A DNA stretch of 64,000 nt. It comes from an uncultured Muribaculaceae bacterium (GTDB lineage Bacteria > Bacteroidota > Bacteroidia > Bacteroidales > Muribaculaceae). Within the stretch, counting starts at the first letter, position 1. Each line of letters starts with the position of its first letter. Shown in pieces: positions 52,995-61,405 of the stretch. The stretch covers positions 112,135 to 176,134 of the forward strand of contig CAJUOB010000005.1 of the NCBI GenBank assembly GCA_910587915.1, in the 5' to 3' direction. The notes below the pieces were generated by a model. It saw only the letters and a list, made by a program, of their open reading frames with translations, was not told where the DNA came from and did no database searches. The position numbers were made by a program, and so were the translations under genes.

Positions 52995-54793
52995 AACGGT
53001 ACTGTGATATGTGTGGACGATACGGAGTCGCCGGCCATATGCGTCAAAGTAGCACCGATGATACGCAGACGCTCGCCTATGGTGCGATGTCCGATGCCGG
53101 TACCGGTCTCCCCTTCGGGCGCCGGAGTTCCATTATGATCTATGGTTAGATGCAGCACATTCCCATTCTCGAGCATCAGAGATATGTCGACGTGGGTCGG
53201 CTTTCCGTATTTTATTATATTGGTCATTTCTTCCTGAAATATGCGGTATATCTCGCGTGCTGTCGGCTCGGGAATATCGGCCGGCACGTCGGCTTCCACG
53301 AAATCGACAGTAAGCCCCGACACTTCACCACTCACCGAGCGCGCATAGGAGCCGATGATCTGTCCAAGTGTACGGCCGGAGAACTCAGGGGGCATCAAGC
53401 GGTGCGAAATCGCGCGGACGGTGAGTCGCAGTTGCTCAGCCATGGAGGCTATAGAGACCGTATCGGAATGTCCATTACTTATATTAAGCCGCAGGGCAAG
53501 CAAGTCGGCCGCCACGCCATCGTGCAGTTCACGGGCAAATACGCGCCGCTCTTCTTCCATTCCACGGATATACTGCTCGGAGCGCTCAAGTGCCATCTGA
53601 GCCTTCAACCGCCGCTGGCGTAGCACCAATACAAGCACTACAATGGCAGCCAATGCAAGCAACAGACCAAGAGCGAGCATCATACGCTCGCGGGCGAGCA
53701 CACGGTTACGAAGTTCCCCGTTCTCGAGGTCGCGACGCATAGCACCATACTGCACGTCGAACTCCGCAAGGGCGCGGGTCATATTGCGTGCCGCCAGAGT
53801 ATCGGTCCACATGATCGCCGAATCGCTATAGGCATATGCCTCGCGATAGCGTCCAAGCCCTGCCATGCACGTGGCGATCTGACGATATGTCTCGGCTCCC
53901 GGAGGCGCGAAATCCATGCGACGCAGTATATCGAGCCCTGCAAGAGCATCGGCATACCGTCCACGGGCGATATCCCACCTCACCCGAGCCGAGCGATAAC
54001 CACCGGCAAGCGTTCCGCCGGCTGATACCGCCGGCAGTAATAAACGCCCCAACTCCATATAGAAATCAGCGGAATCGGGCTGTGCCGATGCTTCGAAATA
54101 CCCATAGAGTCCCGGAATACACCGTAGTCGCAGAGCCGGGTCGCCACTCTCCTTAGCCAATGCCCACGCATGCCGTATTCTTTCGCCGGCTTCATCGATA
54201 CGCCCGAGCTGCAACAGCGCCATGGCAGCCAGCTGCGACGACGAAAGCTCGGTATAACCATCCTCACATTCGGCCGCATGCATCACCGCATTGCCGAAAA
54301 AATCGGATGCAAGCTCAAACTTACCTCTATTATAGTATAACATACCGATGTTGCACTCCAAGGCCGACTCCCACGACGGATCGTTAGCTCGGGCAGCATG
54401 CTCGAGCGCACGTCGATAACATATCAAAGCGGAGTCGGGACGCTCCCGACGATTATACACAACGGCGAGGTTATTCCACAGGCTTGTGTTGACAATCTGA
54501 TCTCCATCGGGATCGACCACACCAAGAGCCTTCATCGAGGCGTCGGCCATCGCCGGTATATCTCCGCCATAATAATGCATGGTGGCTTTCTCCACAAGCA
54601 CACGGCCATACATAGTATCCGTTTCGAACGAGGGGATGCGGAGAATAGAGTCGATAATCCGTGCAGCATCATCGAGCTCCCCTTCGCCAATGAGATCCTC
54701 GGCACGCGTAAATGCGGCCACCGTCGCACGGTCCGCGCCATAGGTCACCGCCCAGACGCCACAAGCGACCAAAAAGACAAGCAATTTCTTCAT
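52991..54793 (-). CDS. TPR-sensor histidine kinase (HisKA_3 type)
   Basis: A 600-residue sensor. It has a signal peptide (about 1-18), periplasmic TPR repeats (about 60-340), a membrane helix (about 380-402, MLALGLLLALAAIVVLVLVL), a coiled coil, a HisKA_3 dimerisation helix with His424 in ARELHDGVA, and a HATPase domain (about 500-600; EMTNIIKYGKPTHV N-box and GTGIGHRTIGERL G-box). The start at 54793 was chosen over 54865 because it gives the signal peptide and lies 7 bases after a -7 box. It pairs with the overlapping NarL-type regulator. The TPR part suggests a peptide or protein signal, but this is not known. Confidence 0.9.
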   Translation of the reverse strand: MKKLLVFLVACGVWAVTYGADRATVAAFTRAEDLIGEGELDDAARIIDSILRIPSFETDTMYGRVLVEKATMHYYGGDIPAMADASMKALGVVDPDGDQIVNTSLWNNLAVVYNRRERPDSALICYRRALEHAARANDPSWESALECNIGMLYYNRGKFELASDFFGNAVMHAAECEDGYTELSSSQLAAMALLQLGRIDEAGERIRHAWALAKESGDPALRLRCIPGLYGYFEASAQPDSADFYMELGRLLLPAVSAGGTLAGGYRSARVRWDIARGRYADALAGLDILRRMDFAPPGAETYRQIATCMAGLGRYREAYAYSDSAIMWTDTLAARNMTRALAEFDVQYGAMRRDLENGELRNRVLARERMMLALGLLLALAAIVVLVLVLRQRRLKAQMALERSEQYIRGMEEERRVFARELHDGVAADLLALRLNISNGHSDTVSIASMAEQLRLTVRAISHRLMPPEFSGRTLGQIIGSYARSVSGEVSGLTVDFVEADVPADIPEPTAREIYRIFQEEMTNIIKYGKPTHVDISLMLENGNVLHLTIDHNGTPAPEGETGTGIGHRTIGERLRIIGATLTHMAGDSVSSTHITVPL

Positions 54794-54800
54794 AATGCGA

Positions 54801-54808
54801 CAAATATA
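54801..54808 (-). promoter_or_regulatory. -7 box of the two-component operon
   Basis: TATATTTG on the minus strand, 7 bases before the ATG at 54793: near-leaderless. A -33 box at standard spacing is not clear. Confidence 0.55.
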
Positions 54809-54896
54809 ACTCATCAGTTTCAAATTAAAAAATACAGAGCTGTTTTTGCAACAGTTGCATCCCACGATGGCACAAACGCACAGATATCGTTAAAAC

Positions 54897-54922
54897 GGTT
54901 GCCGGCCGGAATGCCGGCAACC
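54897..54922. other. GC-rich hairpin in the divergent intergenic region
   Basis: A perfect 10-bp stem GGTTGCCGGC/GCCGGCAACC with loop CGGAAT. On the minus strand it is followed by GTTTTAACG, so it could end a leftward transcript. A second weaker inverted pair GTCTGCC/GGCAGAC (54945-54951 and 54972-54978) lies close by. The rest of the gap 54794-55280 holds only the palindrome and promoter listed next. Confidence 0.5.
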
Positions 54923-55047
54923 GGAAAAGAGAGTTGAAAAATGTGTCTGCCATGACTGAGAGAGTGAGGCAGGCAGACGGATGTGCAAATTTATCGATTA
55001 GCCATCACCTGCAATTCCCCCGAAAATGTGATACATTTGTTAATACT

Positions 55048-55065
55048 TGCTAATATATATTAGCA
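55048..55065. promoter_or_regulatory. 18-bp perfect palindrome, operator-like
   Basis: TGCTAATATATATTAGCA is fully self-complementary. It lies about 140 bases before the -7 box at 55202 and 255 bases from the divergent kinase start. The regulator is unknown. Confidence 0.4.
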
Positions 55066-55201
55066 TATGCAAATGAAGCATAGTCCATCTAAACAGCAAA
55101 TTGTATATCGATATCGAAAAAAGACACATAGAATCAAGCAAATAAACAAAAATATGTTGTAAAATATATAACACTCAGTGATGCATTCAATGGAAAAATC
55201 G

Positions 55202-55209
55202 TATATTTG
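55202..55209 (+). promoter_or_regulatory. -7 box of the TPR lipoprotein gene
   Basis: TATATTTG followed by an A-rich leader of about 65 bases. The long A/T-rich upstream region (55020-55200) suggests a strong promoter. Confidence 0.6.
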
Positions 55210-55280
55210 CACCCAAATACAGTTTCAACTACGAACATAAAACTAAAGTATACGTATACCAATTATTTATCTCATCAATT

Positions 55281-56963
55281 ATGAACCGTAAATTATGCTA
55301 TGTCATGGGTCTGGGCCTCGCCCTGGCACTGAGTTCCTGCGGTAAGAAGCTCGGCCAGTTCAGCGCAGACTATTTCACAGTCAACCCCAACCCCCTCGAA
55401 GCAGTAGGCGAAAAAGTGCCGGCTCGCGTAAGCGCCAACATTCCCGCCAAATTCTTTGTGAAAAACGCCGAGGTAACCGTGACACCTACCCTGGTGTTCA
55501 ACGGTCAGGAAGTAAACTCCAAGAGCTATACCTTCCAGGGTCAGAAAGTGCGTGGGAACAACCCTGTCATCTCATATGACAACGGAGGTACTGCCACAAT
55601 TCCCGTAAGCTTCAACTACCAGCCCGAAATGGCCAAGAGCGAACTCATGCTCAACTTCACCGTAACTCAGGGCAATAAGAAATACGTTCTTCCCGCTGTG
55701 AAAGTGGCCAACGGTGTAGTAGGCACATATGCTCTTGCCAACGCTGCAACCGTTACTCCCGCTATCGCTCCCGATGCTTTCCAGCGCATCATCAACGAGA
55801 AGTACGCTACCGACATCATGTTCCTTATCAACCAGGCAAACATCCGCGCCGGACAGCTCAAGACCGATGCCATGGCTGAACTCCAGAAGGAAATCATCGC
55901 TGCCAACAGCGACACCGCACGCGTGCTCCAGGAAATCAACATCTCTTCCTACGCTTCGCCCGACGGTGGTGTGAAACTCAACACCCGTCTTGCTGAAAAC
56001 CGCGAGAAGAACACCAAGGCATACGTGAATAAGATGCTGAAGAAGGACAAAATCACCGAATTCGGCGAACTTACAGCTCAGTTCACAGCTCAGGACTGGG
56101 AAGGCTTCCAGAAACTCGTGCAGCAGAGCAACATTCAGGACAAAGACCTTATCCTGAGCGTACTCTCCATGTACAAGGATCCCGAACAGCGCGAACGCGA
56201 AATCCGCAACCTTTCGTCGGTTTTCGAACAGCTCGCAGACCAGATTCTCCCCAAACTCCGCTACTCGCGCATCACAGCAAGCATCGACGTAATCGGCAAG
56301 AGCGACAGCGAAATCCAGCAGCTCCTCGCTTCCGATCCCTCCAAGCTTTCTGTTGAGGAAATCCTCTATGCCGCAACCCTCACCGACGACAACAACAAGC
56401 GCATCCAGATCTACGACAAGGCTGCACGTCTCTATCCCAACGACTACCGCACCTGGAACGACCTCGGTATGGCTCAGTACATCGACGGCGACTACAACGC
56501 TGCCAAGGCTTCCTTCGCAAAGGCCGCTTCCATGACCAAGAACGCCGAACCTCAGATGAACCTCGGTCTTATCGAAATGCTCAACGGTGACTACGCCAAG
56601 GCTAACAAGTACTTCGGCTCTGCTGCCGGTGTTGCTGAGCTCGGCGACGCTCTCGGCGTTTACTACCTCAAGCAGGGCGACGCTGCCGCTGCCGTGAAAG
56701 CTTTCGGCGACGTGAAGAGCAACAACGCAGCTCTCGCTCAGATCCTCACAAAGGACTACAGCAAGGCTAAATCGACTCTCGCTGCTATCAACAAGCCCGA
56801 CGCAACCACCTACTATCTGATGGCCATCCTCGGTGCACGCACAAACAACGAGTCGATGCTCAACACCAACCTCCGTCAGGCCGTTCGTCTCGACAGCTCG
56901 CTTGCCAAGAAAGCCGTCGACGACCTCGAATTTGCTAACTACAACCTCTCGAAAGCTCTCTAA
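55281..56963 (+). CDS. TPR lipoprotein with beta-rich N-domain, probably highly expressed
   Basis: A 560-residue lipoprotein (lipobox ALSSC, Cys20). An N-terminal beta-rich domain (about 25-150) precedes an OmpA-like segment (about 175-345, with SSYASPDGGVKLNTRLAENRE and ITASIDVIGKS) and TPR repeats (about 365-555). Codons favour a narrow set (AAG, GCT, CTC, CGC), unlike its neighbours, suggesting high expression. Bacteroidetes homologues are abundant envelope proteins, perhaps linking outer membrane and peptidoglycan. A strong terminator follows. It is divergent from the two-component operon, which could regulate it; that is inference. Confidence 0.75.
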   Translation: MNRKLCYVMGLGLALALSSCGKKLGQFSADYFTVNPNPLEAVGEKVPARVSANIPAKFFVKNAEVTVTPTLVFNGQEVNSKSYTFQGQKVRGNNPVISYDNGGTATIPVSFNYQPEMAKSELMLNFTVTQGNKKYVLPAVKVANGVVGTYALANAATVTPAIAPDAFQRIINEKYATDIMFLINQANIRAGQLKTDAMAELQKEIIAANSDTARVLQEINISSYASPDGGVKLNTRLAENREKNTKAYVNKMLKKDKITEFGELTAQFTAQDWEGFQKLVQQSNIQDKDLILSVLSMYKDPEQREREIRNLSSVFEQLADQILPKLRYSRITASIDVIGKSDSEIQQLLASDPSKLSVEEILYAATLTDDNNKRIQIYDKAARLYPNDYRTWNDLGMAQYIDGDYNAAKASFAKAASMTKNAEPQMNLGLIEMLNGDYAKANKYFGSAAGVAELGDALGVYYLKQGDAAAAVKAFGDVKSNNAALAQILTKDYSKAKSTLAAINKPDATTYYLMAILGARTNNESMLNTNLRQAVRLDSSLAKKAVDDLEFANYNLSKAL

Positions 56964-56990
56964 TCCGACAGCTTCGACGTAATATAAAAT

Positions 56991-57031
56991 AAAAGAACGC
57001 TTCCATCATATACGACCGGAAGCGTTCTTTT
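56991..57031 (+). terminator. Strong terminator after the TPR lipoprotein
   Basis: A 14-bp stem (56991-57004 with 57018-57031), core GAACGCTTCC, running into TTTTTT. Confidence 0.88.
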
Positions 57032-57064
57032 TTAGCCATATAATAAATTTAACCAACTAATATC

Positions 57065-57280
57065 ATGGACCTTTGGACATTTCTCACAGTGGTTATAACC
57101 ATAATTATACTCATGTCCGCCATTACCTTCTTCATCACAAGATCCGCAAAGAAAGATTCGGAATCTCAGCCCACCGACGGCCCAATGCTATCCCCCAAAA
57201 AGAGGAAAGCATTACTATGGTCGATGATTGTACTCGAGGCCATTCTCATAGCGGCCGCACTCATATTTGTCCTGTCATAG
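57065..57280 (+). CDS. Small two-helix membrane protein
   Basis: A 71-residue protein with two hydrophobic helices (about 4-25, FLTVVITIIILMSAITFFIT, and 50-70, LLWSMIVLEAILIAAALIFV) linked by a charged loop (AKKDSESQ, SPKKRKA). I recognise no family. Codon use and the helix pattern suggest a real gene, but there is no clear promoter and no homologue can be checked. It sits between a terminator and the convergent tyrA gene. Confidence 0.5.
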   Translation: MDLWTFLTVVITIIILMSAITFFITRSAKKDSESQPTDGPMLSPKKRKALLWSMIVLEAILIAAALIFVLS

Positions 57281-57292
57281 CCCTTGCTGCTG

Positions 57293-58066
57293 CTAACCAA
57301 GGTTAGCACGCACCGACGCAAGATATGCCGCCATAGCCTCACCATCGCGCGATGCCACGATGTCGCGCAGATTAGCCAGCGATTCCCTGATACGGTCGAG
57401 CTGCTCTACAGAGTCGGGGTTGAAAAGAATCTCGGACAGAAGATAGTCGTCCTCGCTCATGAGCCCACGCGCAATCGCCATGTGGCGCTTGAAAGTCGTG
57501 CCTGGCGCGGGCTGATGCTTCATGGCCGAACCGAACACAAGGCTCGAGGCAAACGGTATTGACAGAGAATAGGCAATGGTGCTGTCATGTCCACGGAAAG
57601 TATACTGTTCGACATGCAGCCCGAGCGACGAATACAACCGCTCGAAAAAGGTTATTCCATCGGCATCGCCTTCACTGATTATTATGGCGTTTTCATCGGC
57701 AAGATTCGATAGCGATGCAAACGTGGGGCCAAACATAGGATGGGTCGACACATACGGATGTCCTGCCGATGCATAAAATTCCGGAAGACCTCTTTTCACC
57801 GATGCTATATCGCTGAGAATGGCATCAGGTCGAATATGCGGAAGCACAGTCCTGAACGCATCGAGGGTGTACTTCACTGTTGCCGCATTCAGCACCATAT
57901 CAGGATCGAAATCATCGATTTCATCGGGCGAAGCGAAGCGGCGCACATTGTAGGTGAAACGCAAGCGCGAAGGATCGCTGTCGTATATAGCCACATCGTG
58001 GTCAAAGGACAGGAGATCGCAGAAGAATGAGCCCATCTTACCGGCCCCAAGTATCAGTATTTTCAT
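57293..58066 (-). CDS. tyrA: Prephenate dehydrogenase
   Basis: A 257-residue NAD-dependent enzyme of tyrosine synthesis. ILGAGKMGSFF is the dinucleotide-binding loop, followed by SDIASVKRG and STHPMFGPT, with His in the catalytic site. It oxidatively decarboxylates prephenate to 4-hydroxyphenylpyruvate. No ACT domain is present, so feedback control may be exerted elsewhere, for example by the attenuator upstream of pheA. It overlaps the DAHP synthase gene by 4 bases and is the last gene of the operon. Confidence 0.92.
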   Translation of the reverse strand: MKILILGAGKMGSFFCDLLSFDHDVAIYDSDPSRLRFTYNVRRFASPDEIDDFDPDMVLNAATVKYTLDAFRTVLPHIRPDAILSDIASVKRGLPEFYASAGHPYVSTHPMFGPTFASLSNLADENAIIISEGDADGITFFERLYSSLGLHVEQYTFRGHDSTIAYSLSIPFASSLVFGSAMKHQPAPGTTFKRHMAIARGLMSEDDYLLSEILFNPDSVEQLDRIRESLANLRDIVASRDGEAMAAYLASVRANLG

Positions 58067-59136
58067 TGTAGTTCTATCTGCTGGCGCACCGACTCCTCAT
58101 GGATGGAAGCAAGTACATTCTTAATAAAATCGGCATTTAGATCGAGCTGTACGGCTGCATCTACCCGTTTCTGCATCAGGTCGTTGTAGCGTCCCGGCTG
58201 CAGCACAGGCATGTTGTGCTCTTTTTTGTATCGGCCGATGTCGCGTGCCACACGCATTCGCTTGGCCAGTAATTCGAGAAGTTCGTCGTCGAGTCGGTCG
58301 ATCTGCTTGCGGAGCAGTCCGAGACTTTCGGTCGAAGATGTCTCCGACGGAATCACCAACGTATCGAGTATATAGGCAAGCACCTCGGGAGTCACCTGCT
58401 GTGCGCTGTCGCTGAGTGCATTGTCGGGATGACAGTGACTTTCTATAATCAAGCCGTCGAAATTCATGTCGAGAGCCTGTTGGGAAAGCGGGCCGATAAG
58501 TTCACGCTTACCGCCGATGTGGCTCGGATCGCAGATGATGGGAAGATCGGGCAGACGACGATGCAATTCGATAGGTATACGCCATTTAGGCGGATTGCGG
58601 TATATATGCTTACCGTAGGCGCTGAATCCACGGTGAATGGCTCCTATACGACGTATACCGGCACCATTAATACGCTCCATCGCCCCGATCCAAAGCTCAA
58701 GGTCGGGATTGACAGGATTTTTGACAAGCACGGCAAGCGAATCGCGACGCTCCTGAGGCAACGCTGCGAGCACATCGGCAATCTCCTGCACGGCGAAGGG
58801 ATTGGCCGACGTGCGGGCTCCTATCCACAGCACATCCACTCCGGCATCGAGGGCCTCGCGGGTGTGACGTTCATTGGCAACTTCCGTGGCAATAAGCATA
58901 CCCGTTTCCGCTTTCACTTTAGCAAGCCATTGCAAGGCCGGAGTTCCTATGCCTTCGAATCCCCCGGGCTTCGTGCGAGGCTTCCATACACCTGCCCTGA
59001 ATATCTTTATGCCAGCAGCCGAAAGGCTGCGTGCGGCTTCCATTATCTGACTTTCGCTTTCGGCGCTGCACGGACCTGCAAGAACGAAAGGCCGGCGCGA
59101 CATTATATCTGATGAAAATAGTGGTGCGAGTTCCAT
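58063..59136 (-). CDS. Bifunctional DAHP synthase / chorismate mutase
   Basis: A 357-residue fusion. The type I beta DAHP synthase domain (about 10-265; AGPCSAES, FRAGVWKPRTKPGGFEGIG, DPSHIGGKREL) is joined to a C-terminal AroQ-type chorismate mutase (about 275-355; LRKQIDRLDDELLELLAKRM). It makes DAHP at the start of the shikimate route and converts chorismate to prephenate. This fusion is standard in Bacteroidetes. It lies between the aminotransferase and tyrA; a second ATG at 59103 is a less likely start. Confidence 0.93.
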   Translation of the reverse strand: MELAPLFSSDIMSRRPFVLAGPCSAESESQIMEAARSLSAAGIKIFRAGVWKPRTKPGGFEGIGTPALQWLAKVKAETGMLIATEVANERHTREALDAGVDVLWIGARTSANPFAVQEIADVLAALPQERRDSLAVLVKNPVNPDLELWIGAMERINGAGIRRIGAIHRGFSAYGKHIYRNPPKWRIPIELHRRLPDLPIICDPSHIGGKRELIGPLSQQALDMNFDGLIIESHCHPDNALSDSAQQVTPEVLAYILDTLVIPSETSSTESLGLLRKQIDRLDDELLELLAKRMRVARDIGRYKKEHNMPVLQPGRYNDLMQKRVDAAVQLDLNADFIKNVLASIHEESVRQQIELQ

Positions 59137-59163
59137 TTTGAGCTTGATTTATGAAGTATGAAT

Positions 59164-60342
59164 TTAATTATCTCCGTCGGTAAGACGTCGCAAAGCCTCA
59201 CGGAGAGTGGGTTGTGGAGCGCAAAGCGACACGCGGATGTAGCGGTTGCCCGAGGGTCCGAAAATAAATCCGGGCGTGATGAACACCCGCTTCTCTGCCA
59301 GAATTCGGTCGGCGAAAGCCTCGGCGCTCTTCTCACTGTCGGGAATACGCCCCCACAGGAATAAGCCCTGTTGGCCGGGACGACAACGGCAACCGAGCGC
59401 ATCCATGATACGTGCACATATCTGCTGGCGTGCAGCATATTCGGCATTCAGGTCGGCATACCATTGATCGGACGCAGCCAAGGCGGCAATAGCCCCTTCC
59501 ATTATGGCCCGTGGCTGTCCGGAGTCTATATTAGACTTCACTTTCAGCACCCACTCCACAAAGACGGGATTGGCCACAAGCATACCCACACGCCATCCGG
59601 CCATATTGAGACATTTGCTGAGCGAATTCATCTCGATAGCCACCTCGTCGGCCCCGGGGACATTGAATATGCTCATAGGATAATCGTTGAGAATCATGCT
59701 ATATGGATTGTCGTTGACAATCACAATGCCGTGACGTCGACCAAAATCCACAAGACGCTCGAACACCTCGATGGTGGCGGCTGTTCCGGTAGGCATATGC
59801 GGATAGTTGACCCACATCAGCTTTATCCTATCGAGAGGCATACGCTCGAGCGCATCGAAATCGGGCATCCATCCATTATCTTCGCTTAGCGAATAAGTGA
59901 ACACCTCGGCCAGAGCTATCCGAGAAGCCGATGTATAGGTCGGATAACCGGGATCGGGCACGAGAACTCCGTCGCCGGGATTGAGAAAAGCAAGTGCCAC
60001 GTTGAGCACACCTTCTTTCGAGCCTATAAGTGGCAGAATATTGCGGTCTGGATCCAATCCGGTCACATTGTAGCGGCGCTCATACCAATCGGCAAATGCC
60101 TTGCGCAGAGCCGGAAGGCCCACCGTCATCTGATAGCCATGGCTATCGGGGCGTTCAAGACAGCGCACAGCGGCGTCGACGGCAGCTGCTGGCGGCGGCA
60201 GATCGGGGCCACCGATACCGAGCGAAACAATATCAATACCCTCGGCCCGCAAACGGGCTATTTCCTTAAGTTTGCGCGAAAAGTAGTATTCGCTTACATG
60301 GTCGAGCCTTGTGGCCGGACATATTTGCTTATTCTTTGTCAT
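59164..60342 (-). CDS. PLP-dependent class I/II aminotransferase (aromatic operon)
   Basis: A 392-residue fold-type I aminotransferase. It has VSLGIGGPDLPPP, the PLP phosphate-binding region IGSKEGVLNVALAFLNPG, and Lys in NSLSKCLNMAGWRVG, which forms the Schiff base. By context between pheA and DAHP synthase it probably transaminates prephenate, phenylpyruvate or hydroxyphenylpyruvate. The related LL-DAP aminotransferase is the other possibility. The start at 60342 overlaps the pheA stop by 14 bases. Confidence 0.85.
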   Translation of the reverse strand: MTKNKQICPATRLDHVSEYYFSRKLKEIARLRAEGIDIVSLGIGGPDLPPPAAAVDAAVRCLERPDSHGYQMTVGLPALRKAFADWYERRYNVTGLDPDRNILPLIGSKEGVLNVALAFLNPGDGVLVPDPGYPTYTSASRIALAEVFTYSLSEDNGWMPDFDALERMPLDRIKLMWVNYPHMPTGTAATIEVFERLVDFGRRHGIVIVNDNPYSMILNDYPMSIFNVPGADEVAIEMNSLSKCLNMAGWRVGMLVANPVFVEWVLKVKSNIDSGQPRAIMEGAIAALAASDQWYADLNAEYAARQQICARIMDALGCRCRPGQQGLFLWGRIPDSEKSAEAFADRILAEKRVFITPGFIFGPSGNRYIRVSLCAPQPTLREALRRLTDGDN

Positions 60343-61189
60343 ATATGGTAGAGCGGTATTCACCAAGTATTTTAAAATCGTTTATAAGGGGACGCACTGC
60401 TTCGAGAGCCTGACGGTAGCGGACCACATTCTCGAATGTAAGGTCGACATAGAAGCGATACTCCCATTCACGACCTATGATCGGAGTTGATTGTATTTTG
60501 GAGAGATTCATGTCGTAGAACGATAGGATAGCCAGAACTTTCGACAACGCGCCGGCCGAGTGCGGTAGGGTGAACATCAGGGATGCCTTGTCGACCTCCA
60601 GCTCGCCGGGACCAACCTCGGATGCCATCAACGGATCGGCAAGAATAAGAAAGCGGGTAAAATTACGCTTGTTGGTCTCTATCCCCTCGGCGAGAATATC
60701 GAGCCCATACAGGCGTGCCGCATAATCACCGCACACCGCCGCATGCCCGGCCAGACCTTCGCTGGCAATCTCGCATGCACTGCCGGCTGTGTCGAAGCGC
60801 TCCACCATCTTCATGCGCGGATGCTTTCTCAGCCATACCTCGCACTGCATCAAGGCCATCGGATGCGAGTTCACCTCTATAATGTCATCGATACTTTGCC
60901 CCGGCAGTGCACAGAGCACGTGCGATATGCGCTTCTTATGCTCGCCGACAATGCGAAGGTCGCCCGTGCGCAGCAATTCATGGTTGCTTAGGATACTGCC
61001 GGCAATGGTATTTTCGATAGCCGCGATACCCAGCAACGACGCATCGGAGTGAAGAGCATCGAACAATTCAGGGAAAGTGTCGAACTCAACAGTCTCGACA
61101 TCCTTTCCCGCGAAGTACTCGCGGGCGGCCGCATCGTGGAAGCATCCTGCCACGCCTTGTATTCCTACTCGTATTCTATTATTCTCCAT
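60329..61189 (-). CDS. pheA: Prephenate dehydratase
   Basis: A 286-residue enzyme of phenylalanine synthesis with the PDT domain (about 5-180; NTIAGSI and the NFTRFLIL Thr-Arg-Phe motif) and a C-terminal ACT domain (about 195-275). The usual Phe-binding ESRP reads QSTP here, followed by IIGREWEYRFYVDL; allosteric control may differ. It is the first gene of pheA, aminotransferase, DAHP synthase-chorismate mutase, tyrA. The start is 5 bases past a T-run that ends an attenuator, so expression is controlled by the leader upstream. Confidence 0.94.
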   Translation of the reverse strand: MENNRIRVGIQGVAGCFHDAAAREYFAGKDVETVEFDTFPELFDALHSDASLLGIAAIENTIAGSILSNHELLRTGDLRIVGEHKKRISHVLCALPGQSIDDIIEVNSHPMALMQCEVWLRKHPRMKMVERFDTAGSACEIASEGLAGHAAVCGDYAARLYGLDILAEGIETNKRNFTRFLILADPLMASEVGPGELEVDKASLMFTLPHSAGALSKVLAILSFYDMNLSKIQSTPIIGREWEYRFYVDLTFENVVRYRQALEAVRPLINDFKILGEYRSTIYDKE

Positions 61190-61194
61190 AAACG

Positions 61195-61228
61195 AAAAAG
61201 CCCCGTTGCGGCAACAGCCGTACGGGGC
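61195..61228 (-). terminator. Attenuator terminator (3:4 hairpin) before pheA
   Basis: On the minus strand GCCCCGT...ACGGGGC (61228-61222 with 61206-61200) with an inner CGGC-TGTT-GCCG stem is followed by TTTTT (61199-61195), directly before the pheA ATG at 61189. Its 5' arm can pair instead with the end of the leader-peptide frame (plus-strand 61258-61263). Confidence 0.88.
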
Positions 61229-61250
61229 AAAAATGATATTTTAAAATGGC

Positions 61251-61319
61251 TCACAGCGCCCCGCTTCTATCGGTGTGATAAAAGTAAAAATAGGGGTAAA
61301 AAAAGCTGAGTGCCGTCAT
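61251..61319 (-). CDS. Phe/Tyr-rich leader peptide of the aromatic operon
   Basis: A 22-codon frame, ATG at 61319 and TGA at 61253-61251, with the run FFYPYFYFY: four Phe and four Tyr codons in nine positions. It is followed by the attenuator hairpin. Region 1 (the Tyr-Pro-Tyr codons, GGGGT in plus-strand 61293-61297) can pair with region 2 (GCCCCG in plus-strand 61258-61263). Region 2 can instead pair with the 5' arm of the terminator (region 3). Stalling of the ribosome at Phe or Tyr codons would free region 2 to block the terminator. It is analogous in logic to E. coli pheL, with no sequence relation. Confidence 0.85.
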   Translation of the reverse strand: MTALSFFYPYFYFYHTDRSGAL

Positions 61320-61339
61320 ATAAATTCTGTTTGATATGG

Positions 61340-61347
61340 CAAAGGTA
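61340..61347 (-). promoter_or_regulatory. -7 box of the aromatic operon
   Basis: TACCTTTG on the minus strand, 21 bases before the leader-peptide ATG. The upstream TTTG lies inside the preceding terminator (plus-strand about 61371), slightly over the normal spacing. Confidence 0.6.
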
Positions 61348-61352
61348 TAAAT

Positions 61353-61396
61353 AAAAACCCGAAACGCAAGCAAATCGTTGCCGTTTTCGGGTTTTT
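61353..61396 (-). terminator. Terminator of the response-regulator gene
   Basis: AAAAACCCGAAA-type arm (61353-61366) with CGTTTTCGGGTTTTT (61382-61396), one bulge. It ends the gene at 61406 and overlaps the upstream promoter region of the aromatic operon. Confidence 0.78.
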
Positions 61397-61405
61397 ATAA
61401 TATTT

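Noticed and set aside
57291..57308. Palindrome TGCTAACC-AA-GGTTAGCA as terminator of tyrA
   Set aside because: No T-run on either strand and it overlaps the tyrA stop; too weak to list as a terminator.
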